Below, piece after piece: positions 9,611 through 18,534 of a DNA stretch of 64,000 bases. Made by a program: the position numbers and the translations under genes. Source of the DNA: DASPSM01 sp036008465 (lineage in GTDB: Bacteria > Planctomycetota > Planctomycetia > Planctomycetales > Planctomycetaceae); the NCBI GenBank assembly GCA_036008465.1, contig DASYNP010000187.1, positions 71,227 through 135,226 of the forward strand, in the 5' to 3' direction. Each line of letters begins with the position of its first letter. Position 1 is the stretch's first letter. The notes under the pieces were generated by a model. The model searched no databases. It was not told the origin of the DNA and saw only the letters and a list, made by a program, of their open reading frames with translations.

Positions 9611-10863
9611 GCGTTACGCGTCGCATAAAGGTCGTGTTCGCTATGTTGGCCCTGGCAACTCTCGTGGGAACTGCGTCTACGCTTTCGTCTCGATTTCGAG
9701 AGGCAACGGCTCTCGCATCGCACGCTGTGATATCCAATATGCAGCCGGAGCCCTCGTCTTTGACTCTGCCGCTTGCACCAGCGGGGAGATCAAAGATTCT
9801 GCAGGCATTGACCAAATATGACTCCGCGAAGCCCGTGCGAGCTTCCGACCATTTTCACCGCTGGTGTTTCGACAGTTTGAAAGGGAGTTACTCGCTCAAC
9901 TCCCAGTTGCAACGCGATGTGGATCAGTTGCTCATCCAGAGCGGGTTTCGTCGGACATTTCCCGGATCGTCGCCGCTCTTTTTTCGGTCGAACTACGGTT
10001 GGGAGGTGCGTCAACGAACGGTTCAAAATGCTCGTGAGCACCGGGAATACGAGCACCACGTCGACCAGTTTCTCGCGACCTGCGCTCAGATCGGCGCACC
10101 CCTGAATCTGCCGATTGAGACTGATTTCGGACGAGTCTCGATCGGCGAGCTCTTGGAGGCTTCGCGGCGGAGTTTTGACAACAGCCAGGAGCTCTGTTGG
10201 ACGCTGGTCGCCTATTGCAGCTATTTGCCTGACGAGCCGGAATGGGAAAACCGATTCGGTGAACGATGCTCCTACGAATCCATTGTCAAGGAGATCTTGT
10301 CGCTTCCATTGGATAGCGGCTCTTGTGGAGGAACGCACAAACAGTTCGCTCTGGCCTATATTCTTGGTTCTCCCGCAGCAAAGCAGTTGAACGAGGACCT
10401 TCTTCGGCAGTGCGAGGGTTACCTGGCCCGCTCGAGCAAGATCCTCGAAGGCTCTCAATCGCCAAACGGATCCTGGAGCCCGCGATGGGCGAAGAGTGTC
10501 GCAAATATCTCGGACACCCAGGACGGGTTACCGATCCGGGGGATTGACCTGGTGCGGATTACGGGGCATCAGCTCGAGTGGATTGGTATCGCGCCCGGTG
10601 CTTGTCGGCCGCCGATTGCTTGTACATCGCGCGCGATTGGCTTTCTGGCAGAGGGTCTTAATCGCGCCGACGTGGGCACGATCCAAAAAGAGTACTGTGC
10701 CTACTCCCACGCCGCGTGCGTGCTGCAGCGCACTATGAGTCCTATTCAAAATCCGCAAATGTCGAAGGAAAGTGCCCAGGCCGTCGACAATCGCGTCCAG
10801 GGCGACTTCTCACTATTTCTCACGACGCGCGAAGGATCGCGGGACGAAGCGCAAATCCCTTGA
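9607..10863 (+). CDS. Secreted protein with alpha-toroid (terpene-cyclase/prenyltransferase-like) features
   Basis: 418 residues from the ATG that overlaps the stop of the C39 gene. A much longer in-frame extension upstream only shadows that gene. Residues 7-25 form a signal or anchor helix. The body has repeated Trp/Cys-rich helical blocks reminiscent of the alpha/alpha toroid of squalene cyclase and protein prenyltransferase folds: a CGGTHKQFAL block, QSPNGSWSPRW, ITGHQLEWIGIAP, and YSHAACVL near the C-terminus. The acidic DxDD catalytic motif of squalene-hopene cyclases is not seen, so enzymatic activity is doubtful. Coupling to the C39 gene suggests a shared extracytoplasmic function, possibly substrate binding. 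Confidence 0.6.
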   Translation: MSVTRRIKVVFAMLALATLVGTASTLSSRFREATALASHAVISNMQPEPSSLTLPLAPAGRSKILQALTKYDSAKPVRASDHFHRWCFDSLKGSYSLNSQLQRDVDQLLIQSGFRRTFPGSSPLFFRSNYGWEVRQRTVQNAREHREYEHHVDQFLATCAQIGAPLNLPIETDFGRVSIGELLEASRRSFDNSQELCWTLVAYCSYLPDEPEWENRFGERCSYESIVKEILSLPLDSGSCGGTHKQFALAYILGSPAAKQLNEDLLRQCEGYLARSSKILEGSQSPNGSWSPRWAKSVANISDTQDGLPIRGIDLVRITGHQLEWIGIAPGACRPPIACTSRAIGFLAEGLNRADVGTIQKEYCAYSHAACVLQRTMSPIQNPQMSKESAQAVDNRVQGDFSLFLTTREGSRDEAQIP

Positions 10864-10957
10864 CGGGATCACAATGAGACCCAGGCAACGGATTGGAAAA
10901 GGTATCGATTAGGTTCGCAAAGGGCTTGCGTGATTCTCTTCCTCGAGTTTGACAGGT

Positions 10958-10963
10958 AGGAGG
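10958..10963 (+). promoter_or_regulatory. Strong Shine-Dalgarno that fixes a TTG start
   Basis: A perfect AGGAGG sits 7 bases before the TTG at 10971. It supports this unusual start codon for the following gene, since no ATG or GTG is better placed. Confidence 0.8.
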
Positions 10964-10970
10964 TCGACCG

Positions 10971-12275
10971 TTGGTTCCGAAAGCACGAACTGCGGCAACT
11001 GGAGGAGGGTGGGCCGTCAGAGCGGCAACCGCCCTGATAATATTGAGTTCCGTCCGATCAGGGCCAGCAGAGGATTGGAAGGCGCCCCGACAGTTGATCG
11101 GTCTGAACGGAGAACTGGGCACCTACGAGGAGATCCAGAAGAAGCTAGAACATCTCGGATGGCAGGACGTGGACCCCACAACCGAAAAGTCGATGCGTTC
11201 GCTCAAAGACCTGTACGACGGTCAAATGGCTTGGCGCAAGACGCTCGAGAGTATCGAGGTTTTCTTTGATTATTCCCTGCACCGATATCGACAGTCCGCC
11301 CGCGTCCTCGCGCAGAAGAAACAGAAGCAGGCCGTGCCTGACGATTATGCGTTCGAGGCGCAAATCGCAATGAAGGACGAGAAACGATTTGCGCACACCC
11401 GCAATACGACGCCCTCCAAGAAGCCGCCCGCGAGTTCGACAACGTCGAAATCCAGGCGACGCCCAAGGCCTGATCCCGAATTCGTGTACGCGTACAACGG
11501 GGTGGCAATGAGGAGCTTCGAGCCGTTTCGTTCGATCGGGCACATCCATCGGGCGAAGCTCGACGCAGTCGAGTCTCGCCATATGTGGTACTTCGACTCA
11601 ATTTCAATTCCGACCGGCCCGGGAGCCGCCAGGCAGCGCGAATCGGCCTGGTATGTGCCCGTTGCTTTGAGTCTTCCCACTGCCTATCGAGTGTTACCGA
11701 CTCTTCAGAAAGTCGACGGCTTTCCCTGTCATGTCGTGACGAGCGGGCCCGATACTCTGTGGATCGACGCGGAGCATGGTTTCTCCGTACGGCGCCGGGT
11801 GTGGTTTCAAATGACCAACCTGAGCCGACCTCCAGTCTTGGCTTTCATCTATGTCAACAAGGACTTTCGCCCGTGTACCGAGGACATCTGGCTGCCTCAC
11901 GAGTGTTATCGCATCGACTTTGGCGGGACGCTGGAGCCGGCCAATGCGCAAGGCGTGCTGACGGAAGTTCACACAGTCATGGTCAAAGAGATTCACGTCA
12001 ACACAGTGACGGACGATTTGTTTGAGCTGGCGTTCCCGCCCGGCACCAACGTGCAAGACCTGGTAGCGAGCAAATCGTATCTTGTTCCCCACGGGGAACA
12101 TTTGCTTGACGACGCGATCGCTCGCGCCAATCCCATCATCGACGGTGAAGTGAAGCCCTTCCGATCGGGAGCCGGTTTCCGCTCGATCTGGCGACAGCTG
12201 TTGATTTTAAATGTCGCTGCGCTGATCGTGGCCGGCGGGGGGGTGTTGTGGCGCCGCCGGCAAGTGCGCGGTTAA
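10971..12275 (+). CDS. Secreted, C-terminally membrane-anchored protein, LolA-like middle region
   Basis: 434 residues starting at TTG, chosen because of the perfect ribosome site before it. There is a hydrophobic N-terminal segment (about 14-31), a helical region (45-100), a basic Pro/Ser-rich linker (about 140-165), then a beta-rich portion. The beta-rich part contains VDGFPCHVVTSGP, LWIDAEHGFSVRRR and a C-terminal VNTVTDDLFELAFPPGT block. These are the alternating patterns seen in LolA/outer-membrane lipoprotein-sorting-like folds of planctomycete proteins. A membrane helix at about 406-424 is followed by a short basic tail. It lies 107 bases after the toroid gene and probably belongs to the same secreted-peptide locus. 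The function is unknown. Confidence 0.65.
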   Translation: MVPKARTAATGGGWAVRAATALIILSSVRSGPAEDWKAPRQLIGLNGELGTYEEIQKKLEHLGWQDVDPTTEKSMRSLKDLYDGQMAWRKTLESIEVFFDYSLHRYRQSARVLAQKKQKQAVPDDYAFEAQIAMKDEKRFAHTRNTTPSKKPPASSTTSKSRRRPRPDPEFVYAYNGVAMRSFEPFRSIGHIHRAKLDAVESRHMWYFDSISIPTGPGAARQRESAWYVPVALSLPTAYRVLPTLQKVDGFPCHVVTSGPDTLWIDAEHGFSVRRRVWFQMTNLSRPPVLAFIYVNKDFRPCTEDIWLPHECYRIDFGGTLEPANAQGVLTEVHTVMVKEIHVNTVTDDLFELAFPPGTNVQDLVASKSYLVPHGEHLLDDAIARANPIIDGEVKPFRSGAGFRSIWRQLLILNVAALIVAGGGVLWRRRQVRG

Positions 12276-12503
12276 GAATGCGCGATTCCTGTCGCGACGG
12301 TGGCGTTCCTCCACCACGAGGCCGCCCTCAAGGTGATAAGGTCACGTTGGTAGAAACCCCCGTTCTGGATGTACGGGCGACTAGTGCTGACTAGGCCCCT
12401 CGTTTTCCTATTAATTTGTTTGGATTCTCCCGAATGATTTGCGCCTGTGGCGCAATTTCAGGGTGGGCCGACCTGGTTAACCGGAGCCGAGCACCCCAGC
12501 ACA

Positions 12504-13100
12504 ATGGCAGCTTTGCCGCACGATGCGTTTCTCGAGGCGGTCGTCCGTCGCGATCGGGCCGCATGGGGGGCGTTGTATGACGCTCACCTTCACGAGATCT
12601 ACGCTTTCGTCAGCCACCTCATGGAGGGGGACCGAAGCTCGTGCGACGACCTGAATCAGGAAATCTGGCTGCAGGCGATCTCCTGCATCGAAAAATTTGA
12701 TCCGCAAAAAGGAGAACTGCGCGACTGGTTTTTTGGAATCGCCCGGCGACAGGTCGCACTCCACTTTCGTCGTTTGTCCGGTTCGAGCGTCCTGTTTGTC
12801 GACGATTTCACGGAAGGGACGGAACCACGTGACAATGCTCTATTGCTTCCGCAGGAAGTGATGGAGCGAGTCGAGCGGGTGCGACTGGTCCGTGCCGCGT
12901 TCATCGCAATGCCTCGGTCACACCAGCATGTCCTGCGACAGAAATACATCGATGGCCGTTCGGTTCAGGAAATTGCAACAGCGATGAAAACGACCGCCAA
13001 GGCCGTCGAGTCGTCGCTGTCGAGAGCGCGCACTCGCTTGCGAGTGCTGCTGGGACCCTATTTCGCGCCGGCGCCTCAACATCGAGGCGCAAGACCATGA
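12504..13100 (+). CDS. ECF-type RNA polymerase sigma factor
   Basis: 198 residues from the ATG at 12504. A GTG at 12447 would add 19 residues, and neither start has a good ribosome site. Region 2 is seen in AWGALYDAHLHEIYAF and the core-binding DLNQEIWLQA block; region 4 as VLRQKYIDGRSVQEIA followed by the helix-turn-helix KTTAKAVESSLSRAR. The stop overlaps the start of the next gene (ATGA), the usual arrangement of a sigma factor and its membrane regulator. The target genes are not evident; the secreted-peptide locus immediately upstream on the same strand is a candidate. Confidence 0.9.
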   Translation: MAALPHDAFLEAVVRRDRAAWGALYDAHLHEIYAFVSHLMEGDRSSCDDLNQEIWLQAISCIEKFDPQKGELRDWFFGIARRQVALHFRRLSGSSVLFVDDFTEGTEPRDNALLLPQEVMERVERVRLVRAAFIAMPRSHQHVLRQKYIDGRSVQEIATAMKTTAKAVESSLSRARTRLRVLLGPYFAPAPQHRGARP

Positions 13101-14722
13101 GTAGTCAGTCCGAAGATCTCAGCACAGAGGAAAAGAAAGTGCTCGACGAAGCGCTTTCCAATGGTGGCGTTCCGATCGGTCCGACGGCTGAGTACGCTGC
13201 TGACTTGCGCCGTCGCCTATTGAACGCGGCCGCGGCCGTTTCGCTCAGTCCCGCCAAACCAAATCGCCGCGTACTGGTGGGGTCGATCTTTGGGGCGGCC
13301 GTCGCGGCGGTTGTGCTCGCCGGGATTTGGTTCTCAAACGGCGAGCCGGCTTGGGCTTCTGCCATTCGAAGGGCCCGCGGACAAGCCTGGATCCTCGCCA
13401 AGGTCGAGCGGGACGGTGTGCCTCAGGGGGAGATCTGGGTCTCGCCCGAACGAGATATCGTGGCAGCGAAGATCGGAAAGACCGTGCTGTTCGAGGATTA
13501 CAAGCACGAGATCTTCCTGCGCTACGATGGTGATCGAAAGCCCCTCTTTCGCGCTTCCCAACCCGAAAACCCAAATCTCGGTCAGGACCTAATGTCGGCT
13601 TCGGGGCTTGCGGCGATGTTCCGTCGTTCTCCCGGAGGTCCTTCGTTGCTTCCAAACGAGCCGATCGAGCATTGGACCTTGCGGAGCCGCATGATCGACG
13701 GGATTCCCTGCGACGAATACGAAATTGAAATTCACTCGCCGGACAGAGCCCCGAGCACGCTGTTGCTGACGGTCGACAAGCGTCTGTCGCTGCCGCACTC
13801 GTTGACAATTGTCGAGGGCGACTCCCACGCGACGTCGCAGTTCGATTATCCGTCGACCGGTCCGCTGGATGTGCAGGCGCTGGGCGTTCCTGTCGACGTT
13901 CAAACAGTCAACATTGACCAATCCGGCAAGCTCTTGCCGATTGTGCACAAGTTGGGTGAGGGGCGAAAGGAGTTTGATGACTATACCGCGCTCAGCGTAA
14001 CGTCAGTATTTGATGGTGCGCGCCCGCTCCAAAAGTGTGAGGTGAAACGCGTGTTGCGGCGTGGCGTCAAATGGCGCATCGACAGCGTCGACGTTTCTGA
14101 TCCCAACTTTGTCCTGCCAAAGGATCCCGGTCAGGCCCTCAGCGCATGGCATGCAAAAAGTAAAGTCTTGCGCTTCGCACCTCTCGTCATCTGCGACGGC
14201 CGCTGGATTAGAAGTTTCCAGCAGAATGGCGAGCTGGCCACGGGAGGTCGGCCCTTCCAAGTCTTTAAGGCGACAGACGACTCGGTGGCAGAGAGCTTTG
14301 CGACCTACATTCCGGAGCGATCCTGTCGTCCGATTTTCTCCACAAATCATCTTTTCGACGTTTCGAGTGAAAGGGAAGGATCCCCAGAAGAATCAATCAA
14401 GGTCGACGTGTTGCCGGTGCCGACGGCAAAGGGCCAGCACGACCCGCTGAAGACCTATTGGCTCGATCCAACTCTGGGAGATGTGGCACGGAGAATCGTG
14501 ACGCATCTTGACGGACTGTCGGAGGCGAGTGCGGGCGAGCCTCGTTCGAAGTCGCGAGAGGTCGCGCTCAAAGACTTCAGACAGTCGCCCCGAGGCTACT
14601 GGTATCCGGGCATTGTCGATCGCGATCCCATATCCAAGTCGCAACCGGTGACCCGCTTCTACGTCGATTTTTCGAGTGTGCCGTCCGACGATTTGTTTGG
14701 GCCAGTCGTTCCAACTCCTTGA
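13097..14722 (+). CDS. Membrane-anchored LolA-like protein, possible anti-sigma factor
   Basis: 541 residues. A cytoplasmic N-terminal segment of about 50 residues is followed by one membrane helix (about 54-74) and a large extracytoplasmic part. The latter is beta-rich and repeats features of outer-membrane lipoprotein-sorting folds (MIDGIPCDEYEIEI, a FDYPSTGPLDVQALGVP block, VDFSSVPSDDLFGP at the end). No zinc-binding HxxxCxxC anti-sigma motif is present. The 4-base overlap with the sigma gene and the single-pass topology make an anti-sigma or sensor role likely by context. The last 100 residues resemble the C-terminus of the protein at 10971-12275, hinting at common descent. Confidence 0.7.
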   Translation: MSSQSEDLSTEEKKVLDEALSNGGVPIGPTAEYAADLRRRLLNAAAAVSLSPAKPNRRVLVGSIFGAAVAAVVLAGIWFSNGEPAWASAIRRARGQAWILAKVERDGVPQGEIWVSPERDIVAAKIGKTVLFEDYKHEIFLRYDGDRKPLFRASQPENPNLGQDLMSASGLAAMFRRSPGGPSLLPNEPIEHWTLRSRMIDGIPCDEYEIEIHSPDRAPSTLLLTVDKRLSLPHSLTIVEGDSHATSQFDYPSTGPLDVQALGVPVDVQTVNIDQSGKLLPIVHKLGEGRKEFDDYTALSVTSVFDGARPLQKCEVKRVLRRGVKWRIDSVDVSDPNFVLPKDPGQALSAWHAKSKVLRFAPLVICDGRWIRSFQQNGELATGGRPFQVFKATDDSVAESFATYIPERSCRPIFSTNHLFDVSSEREGSPEESIKVDVLPVPTAKGQHDPLKTYWLDPTLGDVARRIVTHLDGLSEASAGEPRSKSREVALKDFRQSPRGYWYPGIVDRDPISKSQPVTRFYVDFSSVPSDDLFGPVVPTP

Positions 14723-14775
14723 GCTGACAGGACCGCCCGGAACCGGATAGCCGGGCCTTGGTGCGTGCGAGAAAC

Positions 14776-15846
14776 ATGGCCACACTTCTGAGAATGCCGT
14801 TCACGAATTCAGTCCGCTCGACCGGCAACGATGCAATCGTGACGTTCGGGGAGGATCGTCGCATCGAGGCGGCCAATCCGACGGCCGAAGGGCTGTTGCT
14901 TTATGGGCCTAACGAATTGCTGGGCCGCGATATGTTGTCGCTGCTCCCGAGAGAGTGCGAACTCTCGTTCTTGGCCGCCATTCAAGCTGAGGAAGCCGAG
15001 GGAATCGGCATTGAGCTCGAAACGCCTCGTCCGTTTCGCCTGCTGAGAAAGGATGGACATTCGGTCGCGGTTCAAGCCACGCTCGCTCCCATGCGCTTCG
15101 AGAGGCGCATCCTGTGGACGTTGCTGGCTCAAGACAACACGTCGCATGACCGAGCCACGACCCAGTGGGAACTCATGGAGCGACTGGCCGCCATTGGCCA
15201 GGCTGTTTCGACGATTGCACATGAGAGCCGCAACTCATTGCAGCGCATGGAGGCGGCGGTACATCAATTGAAGAAGCACGCAACCGATGCCGAGAAGGTT
15301 CAAGGTGGAATCGCCAAGCTCGCATCCGGGACGGAAGAGCTCCATCGTTTGCATGAGACGGTTTTGGAATTCGTGCGGCCCCGGGTTCTCCAGCCGGTTC
15401 CCCTCGATGCGCGAAACGTCGTGCGGGCCGCTTGGAAAGAGGCGCTCACTCAGCCGGAGATGCCGCACGTCGAGCTGGTTGAAAACCAGGAGACCGAGGA
15501 CACGACCTGCGAGATTGATGCATTTGCCGTCCGGCAGGTTTTTCGCAACATCTTCGAGAACTCCTTGGCCGCCTGCCAGAACTCGCCTGAAATCAATGCG
15601 CTGTACGAGGACTGTGAGGTCTCGGGAATTCCCGCTCTGCGAATCGTTGTTCGCGATAACGGACCAGGACTGTCGGACGAACAAAAAAACATGGTCTTTG
15701 TTCCGTTCTACACGACAAAACAGCGCGGCCTGGGATTGGGTCTCACGATTGCCAGGCAGATCGTGGAAGCGCATAGAGGTGAGATCTATTTGGGCAACGG
15801 TCCGGGAACGGCCGTTGTGGTCGTGTTCAAGAGGGCCATTCCATGA
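14776..15846 (+). CDS. PAS-domain sensor histidine kinase
   Basis: 356 residues from the ATG at 14776; a TTG at 14758 is an alternative. An N-terminal PAS-like domain (about 12-120) precedes the dimerisation helix with phospho-acceptor His149 in TIAHESRNSLQRME, then the ATPase domain with N box (IFENSLAAC), G1 box (DNGPGLSDE), a TTKQRGLGLGL block, and a C-terminal GNGPGTAVVV. No membrane segment, so it is cytoplasmic. Its stop overlaps the start of an ANTAR response regulator by 4 bases, making them a cognate pair. The signal is unknown. Confidence 0.88.
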   Translation: MATLLRMPFTNSVRSTGNDAIVTFGEDRRIEAANPTAEGLLLYGPNELLGRDMLSLLPRECELSFLAAIQAEEAEGIGIELETPRPFRLLRKDGHSVAVQATLAPMRFERRILWTLLAQDNTSHDRATTQWELMERLAAIGQAVSTIAHESRNSLQRMEAAVHQLKKHATDAEKVQGGIAKLASGTEELHRLHETVLEFVRPRVLQPVPLDARNVVRAAWKEALTQPEMPHVELVENQETEDTTCEIDAFAVRQVFRNIFENSLAACQNSPEINALYEDCEVSGIPALRIVVRDNGPGLSDEQKNMVFVPFYTTKQRGLGLGLTIARQIVEAHRGEIYLGNGPGTAVVVVFKRAIP

Positions 15847-16445
15847 CTTCGGAGGAGTCAGGCTTACGCATTGCCGTCGCAGACGACGACCCCGCAATCC
15901 TGGAGTTCGTGCGGGACGTACTCGAGGGAATGGGGCACACGGTGATCGCCAGCTGCGAGTCGGGGCAGGAGTTGATTGACGCGTGCGCCAAGAATGCGCC
16001 GGACTTAATCGTGACGGACGTAAAAATGCCCGGAATCGACGGGATCGAAGCGGCGGCGACGATCAATCGCCGAAAAGCAACTCCTGTGATTCTTGTGACA
16101 TCGTTCGGCGAAACCGACCTGATCAGCCGGGCGCTGCGCACCAGCGTCCTGGCCTATCTGATCAAGCCAATCAAACAAATCGATCTGGAAGTGGCCGTCG
16201 CTGTCGCGATGCGCCGCTTTCGCGAGCATCGAGCGATCTGCGATGTCGCAGCTTCTCTGCGTCAGTCGCTGGAGGAACGAAAGCAGGTCGAGCGCGCAAA
16301 GGGCGTGCTGATGCGTCGCGGCAGGCTTGACGAGGAAGAGGCCTACAAGCGGCTGCAGAAAATCTCGAAGGAAAATAGCCGAAAGTTGACGGAGACCGCG
16401 CGCATGGTCATTTCAATCGATCGGGAGTTTCGCGCCGAGCAATAA
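15843..16445 (+). CDS. Response regulator with ANTAR RNA-binding domain
   Basis: 200 residues. The receiver domain (1-125) has the acidic pocket DDD (14-16), phospho-acceptor Asp59 in VTDVKMPG, and Lys in LIKPI. The C-terminal part (about 140-195) is an ANTAR (AmiR/NasR) domain with the hallmark order QVERAKGVLMRRGRLDEEEA followed by ARMVI. ANTAR proteins bind paired hairpins in nascent mRNA and prevent termination, so this system probably acts by antitermination rather than DNA binding. It is translationally coupled to the histidine kinase. The RNA targets cannot be identified from this window. Confidence 0.9.
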   Translation: MTSEESGLRIAVADDDPAILEFVRDVLEGMGHTVIASCESGQELIDACAKNAPDLIVTDVKMPGIDGIEAAATINRRKATPVILVTSFGETDLISRALRTSVLAYLIKPIKQIDLEVAVAVAMRRFREHRAICDVAASLRQSLEERKQVERAKGVLMRRGRLDEEEAYKRLQKISKENSRKLTETARMVISIDREFRAEQ

Positions 16446-16497
16446 GCACGAGACAAAACTGGGGGCGTCGCACCGACGTTGAATCGTTGAGTTGAAG

Positions 16498-16565
16498 GCG
16501 TTGCCTGGGACTGAGTCGGCATTGGGTAGAGATGGGCCCTTCGCCAGCAACAGCCCAGGCAACGC
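16498..16565. terminator. Hairpin between convergent genes, likely bidirectional terminator
   Basis: Perfect 12-base arms, GCGTTGCCTGGG at 16498-16509 and CCCAGGCAACGC at 16554-16565, separated by 44 bases. They lie between the end of the ANTAR regulator and the end of the convergent esterase gene. There is no run of T, so a simple intrinsic terminator is not certain. Confidence 0.5.
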
Positions 16566-16689
16566 TTCTAAAATAGACCGCTGAACACGGATGGATCACA
16601 CTCGGCGGACTTCGTCCCTCAAGGTGGTCGAAGTCAGCCAAGAACGCCGACAATCTTAAGCAATGCGGCCCGATCGCAGATCGCGAACG

Positions 16690-18534
16690 TTATCGGGCTG
16701 CCCATCGAAATCGAGCGAACCGCGGCGGACTCTGCTTGGATCCGATGCCACGGATCTCGATCTTGTCGAGATCGCGCCAGCTTGGCAACGGATTTCCGTC
16801 AGCGGCAACAAAGTGTGAGGCCGAGAGCGAGGCCTGTCGCCATGCCGTCGCAGGCCCCATCGCCGAAACTCGCGCCGTGTAGCTCTTGGCTCGCGGCGTC
16901 CAGTCGTGGGCGGTTAGCTGGATCGTGAATCCCGGCCCGCCGGGGTCGTTGGCGGAGGGCAATCCGTCGGCCTTCGATTGGTTGTCCGGCAGGAATTCCC
17001 CCTGGTACTCAAACGTGAGCAAATCGCCCCCGCGTCCCGTGTACCCCGGATCGCCGATGTAGTGGGAGACAATCGCAAGGTTGATCTGCTTGCCAAAAAT
17101 CGCAGGGTTGATGCAGACGGCGTCAGGCCGGCTCGGATCGTCGGATTTCACGAAATAGGCAGGCGAGACATTGGGATCCGTGTTGGCCGTTGCAAAGACA
17201 AATGGCGATCCGGGTATCGTTGGCTCGGGTGCCGGCGAGGGGCTCCATGCCAGCGATGGACGGGTTGCGCCGAGTCGGTCCGGGATGGCGCGTCCCAGAT
17301 TTGTGCTCAAGCAGACGCCCGACCGGTAGGAGACGTTCGCAAATGCGCGGAGCGGATCGCCCGTCTGAATAACCGGCAGGCGAGCCTGCCATGACTGTTT
17401 CGACTTCAAGGTCTCCGCGCGCCGCCAGAATCGGTTCGGCGCCGGCTTCTCGCCCAGAGTGTAGTACACCTCGACGTCGGTCACCTCTGATTCGTCGGCG
17501 GGTCGCACATCGGCCAGCGGATCACCATCGCGACCGACGCGCAGCTCGAGTTTCGGTGCGGCGGGAAACGGCCGGCCGCTGCGTAGTTGCCAATCCATCC
17601 ACGCGGGCAAGTCTCGCCCCTGCACACCGTCGATATGGTGATTGTATCGCGGCGTGAAAGCAAGCCGCGACGGGGCTGGCACCTGCGACAGGATTTCACA
17701 CGCATTATCCATCCACCCATGGAAGTCGTTCGTCGCATCCAACAGAAGGAGTGGACGCCGAATTGCAGCTGCATAGGCTTGCGGCGCCAGCACTCGGTTA
17801 AATAGCAGCACGCCGGGCTCGGGTTCGGGAAAACCCCAGACTGTTTTCCGCCCATCAAAGTTGTAGCCGCAGCCGTAGATCGCGACGGTCGCCTTAACAC
17901 GATCGTCGGTGGCAGCCACCAGCCAACAGAGAGTTCCCCCGATACTCACGCCGAAGATACCCAGCCGATCACGGTCGACCTTGGGATGATACGAGAGCAG
18001 CGTGAGGTTGCGGCGAGCGACGACCGCCCAGTGATACCAGCTGGATGCGCGCGGCGTCGGCCGTACTTGCAGTCCTCCGTTCGCCTGCGCCAGATTGGCC
18101 TGTTTGATCGGTCCCCAGTCGGTGAAATCCTTGCGCTCTGCCCAGGGACCGGTGAAGTCATAGCTCGTGCACACGTAACCGCGACTGGCCCAAAACCGGA
18201 CCCAATCGAGTGATGCCGTCTGTCCGCCGCCATGGATGTGCAGAATTCCGGGGAGCCGTGAACCACTGGTCGGCGCGCCGCGGATCGCAAAGACGCGCAC
18301 CCGGCCGCCCGATTCGCGTTCGGCCGTGAAACGCAGCGTTTCAAAGTCAGCCCGATCTTCGTGCCAGCTTCGGATCTTTTCTATCTCGAGATCCGGCGCG
18401 TCAGGGCGGAAATCGCGCCACACCTTGTCGGGAGTATCGAGTACCGGCCCCTGGCCGAGAGCCCCGGCAGGGAGGCATGTCACAGCCGTCGCAGAAAACA
18501 AGACCCACGAGATCAATCGTCGTTCAGTTGCCAT
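16690..18534 (-). CDS. Secreted alpha/beta-hydrolase of the acetyl-xylan-esterase type
   Basis: 614 residues from the ATG at 18534. Longer in-frame starts would run into the divergent gene and show no domain. A signal peptide (1-28, ending AGALGQ) is followed by an alpha/beta-hydrolase fold: oxyanion region ILHIHGGGQTA (97-107), nucleophile Ser197 in FGVSIGG, an acid candidate in LLDATNDFHGW, and a His in YNHHIDG. The C-terminal 250 residues are a beta-rich extension with no family I can name. The likely activity is deacetylation of polysaccharide or another ester at the cell surface. The extension could bind substrate. Confidence 0.8.
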   Translation of the reverse strand: MATERRLISWVLFSATAVTCLPAGALGQGPVLDTPDKVWRDFRPDAPDLEIEKIRSWHEDRADFETLRFTAERESGGRVRVFAIRGAPTSGSRLPGILHIHGGGQTASLDWVRFWASRGYVCTSYDFTGPWAERKDFTDWGPIKQANLAQANGGLQVRPTPRASSWYHWAVVARRNLTLLSYHPKVDRDRLGIFGVSIGGTLCWLVAATDDRVKATVAIYGCGYNFDGRKTVWGFPEPEPGVLLFNRVLAPQAYAAAIRRPLLLLDATNDFHGWMDNACEILSQVPAPSRLAFTPRYNHHIDGVQGRDLPAWMDWQLRSGRPFPAAPKLELRVGRDGDPLADVRPADESEVTDVEVYYTLGEKPAPNRFWRRAETLKSKQSWQARLPVIQTGDPLRAFANVSYRSGVCLSTNLGRAIPDRLGATRPSLAWSPSPAPEPTIPGSPFVFATANTDPNVSPAYFVKSDDPSRPDAVCINPAIFGKQINLAIVSHYIGDPGYTGRGGDLLTFEYQGEFLPDNQSKADGLPSANDPGGPGFTIQLTAHDWTPRAKSYTARVSAMGPATAWRQASLSASHFVAADGNPLPSWRDLDKIEIRGIGSKQSPPRFARFRWAAR

